From Rhodocyclaceae bacterium (GTDB lineage: Bacteria; Pseudomonadota; Gammaproteobacteria; Burkholderiales; Rhodocyclaceae): a DNA stretch of 18,698 nt. The position numbers and the translations under genes are program-made. Shown piece after piece: positions 14,409 to 18,698 of this stretch. A model generated the notes under the pieces. The model had not been told where the DNA came from. It saw only the letters and a list, made by a program, of their open reading frames with translations, and did no database searches. Location of the stretch: contig JALRGK010000166.1 in assembly GCA_023253415.1 (NCBI GenBank), positions 1 through 18,698 on the forward strand. Direction: 5' to 3'. Position 1 is the first letter of the stretch. Every line of letters begins with the position of its first letter.

Positions 14409-15023
14409 ATGGAAAGCAAATCACACTGGGAAGGTGTATACAACCAAAAAAAACCTGATGCGGTTAGCTGGTTTCTTGAATCGGCAACCACGTCACTTAA
14501 TCTAATTCATCAGATCGGGTTAAAGCATAGCGACTCAATCATTGATGTGGGCGGCGGTGCATCACGTCTAGTCGATGATTTGCTCCAACAAGGGTTTGAG
14601 AACCTGACTGTTTTAGATCTATCTGGATCAGCCTTGAAAGCCGCCAAAGAACGATTAGGTGCAAGTGCGAATGGCATTACTTGGCTAGAAGCTGACATCA
14701 CTCAACCCATATCGACCAGTTCTAAGTATCAGCTTTGGCATGACAGAGCCGTATTCCACTTCATGACCACGCCCGAACAGCGAGCCGCTTATAAGAAAAA
14801 TCTGGATATAGCCGTCAGACCCTCAGGCTATGCCATCATCGCCACCTTCGCAGAAAATGGCCCAGAGCAATGTAGCGGCCTGCCTGTTCAGCGTTACAGC
14901 GTTGAATCACTGTCCAAGGAGCTTGGTTCAGAATTCGTACTGCTTAACAGTTGCCGTGAGTCACATAAAACACCTTCGGGCAATACACAAGAGTTTATTT
15001 ATTGCCTTTACAAACTAAGATAA
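14409..15023 (+). CDS. Class I SAM-dependent methyltransferase, substrate unknown
   Basis: A Rossmann-fold methyltransferase with motif I IIDVGGGASRL, the acidic end of strand 2 in LTVLDLSG, WLEADI, motif IV WHDRAVFHFM and the conserved GPEQCSGLPVQRYS segment. The start chosen at 14409 gives 204 residues, begins MESKSHWEGVY as related proteins do, and has GAGG at 14396-14399. A longer form from the ATG at 14340 (227 residues) overlaps the cadR stop as TAATG and cannot be excluded. Members of this group are common next to metal-resistance regulators, but no substrate is established to my knowledge. There is only one cysteine in the central part, so the three-cysteine site of arsenite methyltransferases is absent. 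It would be co-transcribed with cadR. Confidence 0.8.
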   Translation: MESKSHWEGVYNQKKPDAVSWFLESATTSLNLIHQIGLKHSDSIIDVGGGASRLVDDLLQQGFENLTVLDLSGSALKAAKERLGASANGITWLEADITQPISTSSKYQLWHDRAVFHFMTTPEQRAAYKKNLDIAVRPSGYAIIATFAENGPEQCSGLPVQRYSVESLSKELGSEFVLLNSCRESHKTPSGNTQEFIYCLYKLR

Positions 15024-15080
15024 AACAAAACGAAGTGCCAAAAGGCTCAGTGGGCTGCACCCGGTTCAGTAGACACGGAC

Positions 15081-15938
15081 TTAAGCGAATTGCGCTTCCT
15101 CGAACTGTACCGGACTCATATAGCCTAGTGTTGAATGCCGGCGTTTAGGGTTGTAGAAAGCTTCAATGTAATCGAACACATCAGATCTTGCTTCTGAACG
15201 GGTGCGATAGACCTTTCGGCTGACACGTTCGGTCTTCATGGTTGAGAAGAAGCTCTCCATGGCCGAGTTATCCCAGACTTCTCCTGCACGGCTCATGCTG
15301 CAAATAATGCCTTGTTCTGCCAGAAGCCTTTGGAAGTGATCGCTGGTGTACTGGCTTCCCTGATCCGAGTGGTGCAGTAGCTGATCCGGTTTGCCTCGAC
15401 GCCAAACAGCCATCATCAGCGCATCCGATACCAACTGGGATGTCATGCTCGACTGCATGGACCAACCCACGGCGCGCCGAGAGTAGAGATCCAGAACCAC
15501 GGCTACATACAGCCAGCCCTCAGCCGTCCAGATATACGTAAAGTCTGAGACCCATTTCTGGTTGGGGGCGCTGGCTTCAAACTGGCGATCTAGGACATTC
15601 GCCGCGATAATGGAGCGAACACCACGATCAACGGGGAGTCCACGGCGTCTTGGCCTAGCTCGCAGAGCTTGGCTGCGCATCAGACGCTCAACCCGATGCA
15701 AACCACAGGCATAGCCCAGTTCCAGAACATCGCGCCAGACACGTCTTGCGCCGTAAGTCCGATCGCTGGCCGTAAAGCTCTGAAATACTTTAACCCCCAG
15801 AACCTCATCGCTCTGGCTGCGCTTGCTCCTCGGCCTCGAGAGCCAGGCATAGAAGCCACTACGGGACACATCGAGCGTCGCACATAAGAGATTCATGGGC
15901 CACGTACCTCGATGTTTCGCGATGAAGTCGAACTTCAC
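15081..15938 (-). CDS. IS3-family transposase OrfB (DDE integrase domain)
   Basis: A 285-residue catalytic half with an HTH-like N-terminus (GTWPMNLLCATLDVSRSGFY) and an rve integrase core. The DDE acids lie in WVSDFTYIWT, HHSDQGSQYTS and the NSAMESFFSTMKTE segment. The C-terminal signature YNPKRRHSTLGYMSPVQFE is complete. It begins with GTG at 15938, overlapping the orfA stop by 4 bp. It is normally made as an OrfAB fusion by -1 frameshifting. No disabling change was seen, so the enzyme may be active. Confidence 0.92.
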   Translation of the reverse strand: MKFDFIAKHRGTWPMNLLCATLDVSRSGFYAWLSRPRSKRSQSDEVLGVKVFQSFTASDRTYGARRVWRDVLELGYACGLHRVERLMRSQALRARPRRRGLPVDRGVRSIIAANVLDRQFEASAPNQKWVSDFTYIWTAEGWLYVAVVLDLYSRRAVGWSMQSSMTSQLVSDALMMAVWRRGKPDQLLHHSDQGSQYTSDHFQRLLAEQGIICSMSRAGEVWDNSAMESFFSTMKTERVSRKVYRTRSEARSDVFDYIEAFYNPKRRHSTLGYMSPVQFEEAQFA

Positions 15939-16231
15939 ATCGACTCCTTGGCGAAGTACGCTGCGGCTTTTTTTAGGATATCCCGCTCCATCTTCAGCTT
16001 GGCGACTTCTTTTTGCAGCCTAGCTATCTCTTCCTGTTCGGGCTTCATCTTGCCCAATCCGGGGAATGCATCCACGGGATCTGCCGTTAACTCACGTACC
16101 CAACGGCGCAATACAGTCTCGCCAACATCTAGATCCCTGGCAGCTTGAGAAACCGATACGCCACGATCCTGGACCAATCTGACAGCTTCGACCTTAAATT
16201 CCTTACTGAACTTCCTTCGGGTAATGCCCAT
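15935..16231 (-). CDS. IS3-family transposase OrfA (helix-turn-helix)
   Basis: A 98-residue DNA-binding protein of the HTH_Tnp_1 type (RRKFSKEFKVEAVRLVQDRG, VSQAARDLDVGETVLRRWV), followed by a leucine-zipper-like coiled coil (IARLQKEVAKLKMERDILKK). Near the 3' end a run of seven A followed by G (minus strand, 15974-15967) gives the slippery A-AAA-AAG site for -1 frameshifting into orfB. It lies within the inverted repeats of the element at 15051-16292. Confidence 0.92.
   Translation of the reverse strand: MGITRRKFSKEFKVEAVRLVQDRGVSVSQAARDLDVGETVLRRWVRELTADPVDAFPGLGKMKPEQEEIARLQKEVAKLKMERDILKKAAAYFAKESM
15967..15974 (-). promoter_or_regulatory. Programmed -1 frameshift site (A7G) of the IS3 element
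   Basis: The minus strand reads CTA AAA AAA GCC in the orfA frame, where A-AAA-AAG allows a -1 shift into the orfB frame. This gives the OrfAB transposase fusion expected for IS3 elements. It lies about 30 bases before the orfA stop. Confidence 0.7.
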
Positions 16232-16292
16232 TTATATACTCCGGTTGCATATGACACCTTAACAAAGTGTCTTCCAAACCGGATACAGCCCA

Positions 16293-16541
16293 TACCCAAC
16301 AGTAACTCGTGAACCATACCGAAACCAAGGTCGTTTAACTGATTTAATCGAATCGGGAAAACTTTTCACAGACCTTGGTATTGAACCACTCAATCCAGAA
16401 ACAGACCGGGGGATGATCTGCGGTAGTCCTTCAATGTTGGAAGATACAAGCGTAATGCTCGAGAAAAGAGGGTTCAAAGTCTCGCCAAAAACAGGCGTGC
16501 AAGGTGATTACGTCATAGAGCGTGCTTTTGTGGAAAAGTGA
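16293..16541 (+). pseudogene. fpr: 3' fragment of fpr, ferredoxin-NADP+ reductase, cut by the insertion sequence
   Basis: The 82 codons right of the insertion sequence translate as the end of Fpr. They include PTVTREPYRNQGRLTDLI, the NADP-binding MICGSPSMLEDT segment and the invariant end YVIERAFVEK, closing with TGA at 16539-16541. Full-length Fpr is about 258 residues, so the FAD domain and half the NADP domain are missing. The break coincides with the IS tip at 16292. Without its 5' part and start, this fragment cannot make an active flavoprotein. The missing part is not seen on the left side of the element, so the locus was rearranged as well as interrupted. Confidence 0.88.
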
Positions 16542-16543
16542 CA

Positions 16544-16759
16544 GCTCGAGGGATCATGACGGCTATCGCACGAGGAACCTTCACAGTGGGTCACGGCCCC
16601 AGAATTGCTGCTCAACGGATACGACAATCTGCTCTCCAGGAACGACCTAATCCAACAGAAATTTCCATGGATCCGGAAGTCCTTAACAAAGGCAAAGCTT
16701 TGATGGGTCGATTAGGGCAACAATCTGATCTAAGAAATCAGATTGGGTCGAGCACGTAG
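16544..16759 (+). pseudogene. C-terminal remnant of a second replication-like protein (right copy of direct repeat)
   Basis: Directly after the fpr stop the sequence enters a copy of the C-terminal module seen at 5089-5265. The segments RGIMTAIARGTFTVGHGP and MDPEVLNKGKALMGRLGQ line up with 42 of 59 identities, and the frame continues 12 codons to TAG at 16757. The N-terminal 250 or so residues are absent. A GTG at 16538 and an ATG at 16556 could start translation, but no domain is complete. It comes from a related, not identical, element, which indicates recombination between relatives. Confidence 0.85.
16721..16745 (+). repeat. Short inverted repeat at the end of the remnant
   Basis: CAATCTGAT (16721-16729) pairs with ATCAGATTG (16737-16745) around a 7-base loop. 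It falls within the last codons of the remnant and just before the larger 15-bp hairpin, so it may be part of the same termination region. Confidence 0.45.
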
Positions 16760-16789
16760 TTTGGTGCAGATGAAATCTGCACCAAACTA
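16757..16789. terminator. Perfect 15-bp hairpin between converging frames, likely bidirectional terminator
   Basis: Arms 16757-16771 and 16775-16789 are exact reverse complements around the loop GAA. The first three bases on each strand are TAG, the stop codon of the plus-strand remnant and of the minus-strand cytochrome gene. There is no T-run, so termination efficiency is uncertain, but the position between converging genes fits a bidirectional terminator or transcript-end stabiliser. Confidence 0.6.
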
Positions 16790-17311
16790 ATGTGAATGAT
16801 GATGCCCCATACCTTTCTTGATAGCGTTTGAATAATCTTGTCTATTCATCTGCGGCAAAGCGCGAACAAACGCTACTAAGTCCCAGGTCTCATCGTCCGT
16901 AAGGCCAACCTCACCCCATGAGGGCATGCCACTACCCTTAACACCATGCTTTATGATCCAGAAATCTCTAGCAGGATCTGCGTGTTGACGTTCTTTGGAC
17001 AGATTAGGCGGCGCTGGGTAAAGACCAACACTAAGCTCAGACTTATCAACTCCCGGCTTCAGATGACATGAAGCACACATAGCATCGTAGTTACCTGATG
17101 ATCTGCGTATCCTTTCGTTAGCGTCCAGGTTTTTAGGGGCTTCTATGCTTTTCGATTGACTGCGAATCGAGTACTCCCTTATAAGCTCTATGCCTTTGTA
17201 AACAGTTTGCGAATGGGGTTGATCTGCTGCAAAACTGAGATTTTTGATGACCAGGTAACTTGCAACCCCAATACCAAGTAACCCAATGCCTACTATATGA
17301 CTGGCTCGCAT
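16787..17311 (-). CDS. c-type cytochrome with C-terminal His cluster, linked to CopA
   Basis: A 174-residue protein with an N-terminal signal/anchor (HIVGIGLLGIGVASYLVI), a haem-binding motif C79-A-S-C82-H83 and a probable axial Met129 in GSGMPSW. This is a class I, one-haem cytochrome c fold (cytochrome_CBB3/cyt c family). It ends in GMGHHHSH, which may bind copper. It starts 2 bp after the copper ATPase stop, with GGGAG as ribosome binding site, so the two genes are translated from one message. It would sit in the periplasm, anchored to the inner membrane. A role in periplasmic copper redox or electron transfer is inferred from context only. Confidence 0.83.
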   Translation of the reverse strand: MRASHIVGIGLLGIGVASYLVIKNLSFAADQPHSQTVYKGIELIREYSIRSQSKSIEAPKNLDANERIRRSSGNYDAMCASCHLKPGVDKSELSVGLYPAPPNLSKERQHADPARDFWIIKHGVKGSGMPSWGEVGLTDDETWDLVAFVRALPQMNRQDYSNAIKKGMGHHHSH

Positions 17312-17313
17312 TG

Positions 17314-18698
17314 TTACTTACTCCCACGCATCCGCAATGCATTCGTGATAACTGAAGCAGAACTGAAACTCATGGCAAGTGCTGCAATCAGGGGCGAAAG
17401 CAGCCAACCAGTCAGCGGGTAAAAGGCTCCGGCAGCGATAGGGATTCCAAGGGCGTTGTACAAGAATGCAAACATAAGGTTCTGCTTCATGTTCCGGACG
17501 GTACCAACAGATATCTCACGGGCTACAGAAATGCCACGAAGATCGCCTTTAACAAGGGTCAGTTGTGCACTATTCATCGCCACATCTGTACCTGTCCCCA
17601 TAGCAATGCCAACGTCTGCCTTGGCTAGTGCTGGCGCATCATTGATCCCGTCACCGGCCATCGCAACCACATACCCCTGCTTCTGCAAGGACTCAACCAG
17701 GTTGAGTTTGTCCTGCGGCTTAACCTCGCCATAAACCTCAGAAATGCCTAGTTTGGCACCTACTGATTTGGCCGTGGTTAAACCATCCCCAGTTGCCATA
17801 ACAACTTTGATACCTGATTCAGCCAGAGTTTTAAGGGCCTCTGGCGTAGTTGTCTTTATGGGGTCAGCAACAGCTAACAAACCTGCAAATTGGCCATCAA
17901 CTGCCAAGTAGAAAACACTTGCACCTTCCGAACGCAATTGCTCAGCTTCATTTCTGAGCGCTTCGACGGAAACACCCACCTGAGTCATTAATGTTGTATT
18001 TCCAAGACTCAGAGACTTTCCATCGACCTTACCTCGAACGCCGATTCCAGAGCTTGATTCGAATTCTTCAGGTGCCAACAAAGACACCCCCTGCTCTCGT
18101 GCTGCACGCACAATGGCCTCTGCCAACGGATGCTCACTTCCCTGATCAAGGCTAGCAGCAAGCCTTAACACTTCACCATCAGAGAATTCGCCTATTCCAA
18201 TCGCTTTATTAAAGGCTGGCTTCCCTTCGGTCAGCGTCCCTGTCTTATCAACAATCAGGGCATTAACCTTTCTTAGGTTTTCAATGGCGGCAGCATCTCT
18301 AAAGAGAATCCCTTGGGTAGCAGCCCTGCCAGTCGCCACCATGATCGACATAGGTGTAGCTAACCCTAGTGCGCATGGACACGCAATAATCAACACAGCT
18401 ACAGCATTGATCAGCGCATAAACCCAGCTAGGCTGCGGCCCGAAAAGCCCCCAGACCACAAAAGTCAGTAAAGATATAAGAACAACAGTCACCACAAAAT
18501 AGCCCGCTACAATATCTGCCATTCTCTGCATAGGAGCCCGAGACCGTTGCGCTTGAGCGACCATCTGGATGATTTGAGCCAGAACCGTTGCAGAACCGAT
18601 TCTTTCTGACCGCATCACCAGACTTCCTGACGTATTCATGGTTGCGCCAATAACCTTGTCACCAGGTCGTTTGGAAACTGGTAACGGCTCCCCGGTCA
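17314..18698 (-). CDS. copA: Copper-translocating P1B-type ATPase (CopA-like), 5' end outside the window
   Basis: The frame is open to the right edge; the ATG at 18639 is internal, because TGEPLPVSKRPGD of the actuator domain lies upstream of it. Visible in order are this actuator loop, the metal-binding CPC motif in IACPCALGLATP, the phosphorylation site DKTGTLTEGKP, the HP motif in GSEHPLAEAI, the hinge GDGINDAPALAKADVGIAMG, and two last helices with YNALGIP and MSFSSASVITNALRM. The Asn/Tyr and Met/Ser residues in these last helices are those of Cu(I)-transporting P1B-1 ATPases. The visible part is 460 residues. The missing N-terminus should hold the metal-binding domain(s) and first helices. 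It exports Cu(I) to the periplasm. Confidence 0.92.
   Translation of the reverse strand, partial: TGEPLPVSKRPGDKVIGATMNTSGSLVMRSERIGSATVLAQIIQMVAQAQRSRAPMQRMADIVAGYFVVTVVLISLLTFVVWGLFGPQPSWVYALINAVAVLIIACPCALGLATPMSIMVATGRAATQGILFRDAAAIENLRKVNALIVDKTGTLTEGKPAFNKAIGIGEFSDGEVLRLAASLDQGSEHPLAEAIVRAAREQGVSLLAPEEFESSSGIGVRGKVDGKSLSLGNTTLMTQVGVSVEALRNEAEQLRSEGASVFYLAVDGQFAGLLAVADPIKTTTPEALKTLAESGIKVVMATGDGLTTAKSVGAKLGISEVYGEVKPQDKLNLVESLQKQGYVVAMAGDGINDAPALAKADVGIAMGTGTDVAMNSAQLTLVKGDLRGISVAREISVGTVRNMKQNLMFAFLYNALGIPIAAGAFYPLTGWLLSPLIAALAMSFSSASVITNALRMRGSK

Larger units (their letters stand above)
15051..16292 (-). mobile_element. IS3-family insertion sequence (IS3 subgroup), 1242 bp, structurally complete
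   Basis: The ends are 35-bp imperfect inverted repeats, 15051-15085 and 16258-16292, with 26 of 35 positions matching. They share TGGGCTG at the tip, CCGGTT, AGACAC and TTAAG. Between them lie orfA and orfB in the usual overlapping arrangement. The bases just outside the ends (CAG left, TAC right) do not form the 3-4 bp direct repeat that IS3 elements normally make. This suggests a deletion or recombination beside the element after insertion. Its right end cuts into fpr. Confidence 0.88.

Noticed and set aside
5089..16720. Composite transposon formed by the two direct repeats
   Set aside because: The repeats are diverged coding segments with no transposase or inverted ends of their own; only one insertion sequence is present.
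1..18698. CRISPR array or restriction-type defence cluster
   Set aside because: No regularly spaced repeats with unique spacers and no Cas, methylase-nuclease or known defence gene set were seen.

Overview
The window looks like a proteobacterial chromosome (gamma- or betaproteobacterium) carrying the start of an integrated accessory element. The proteobacterial signs are CcoG, a XenA-type ene reductase, a CzcI-like protein, an HME-RND tripartite pump and a CadR/PbrR-type regulator. No gene here fixes the genus. No complete RNA gene, CRISPR array or integrase gene was seen.

Region 1 (1-3450) looks like ordinary chromosome: the 3' part of ccoG, a xenA-like Old Yellow Enzyme, an EamA/DMT permease, and a convergent stand-alone 5-carboxymethyl-2-hydroxymuconate isomerase-like gene.

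Region 2 (3451-4293) has no full-size gene. It holds a 47-codon remnant resembling the N-terminus of a small HTH antitoxin, and a 45-bp 3' fragment of a tRNA-Arg(ACG) gene that stops at the anticodon loop and is followed by a terminator. It also holds six GTGAGAC-type motifs on both sides of that fragment. This is what the attachment site of a tRNA-targeting integrative element looks like.

Region 3 (4294-6603) carries an unnamed replication-protein-like gene with four 8-residue repeats, then a lone PF12281-type (GSU2403 family) nucleotidyltransferase whose ribosome binding site sits in an inverted repeat.

Region 4 (6604-15023) is a heavy-metal resistance cluster, probably for Cd/Zn/Co/Pb. 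A CadR-type MerR regulator and a methyltransferase read rightward. A six-gene run reads leftward: CDF-like transporter, CzcI-like His-rich protein, outer-membrane factor, unnamed membrane-anchored periplasmic protein, adaptor and RND pump. The divergent promoter has the 19-bp spacer and dyad typical of MerR-controlled promoters. The expected flow is cytoplasm to periplasm through the CDF, periplasmic handling by the His-rich proteins, and export across the outer membrane by the RND complex.

Region 5 (15051-16759) is a rearranged junction. A complete IS3-subgroup insertion sequence (1242 bp, 35-bp imperfect ends, no target duplication) abuts the last 82 codons of fpr (ferredoxin-NADP reductase). 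Directly after the fpr stop codon lies a diverged second copy of the C-terminal 59 codons of the replication-like protein of region 3.

Region 6 (16757-18698) is a copper module on the minus strand: a CopA-type P1B ATPase, open at the right edge, followed after 2 bp by a His-tailed c-type cytochrome. A perfect 15-bp hairpin separates it from region 5 and supplies the stop codons of both converging reading frames.
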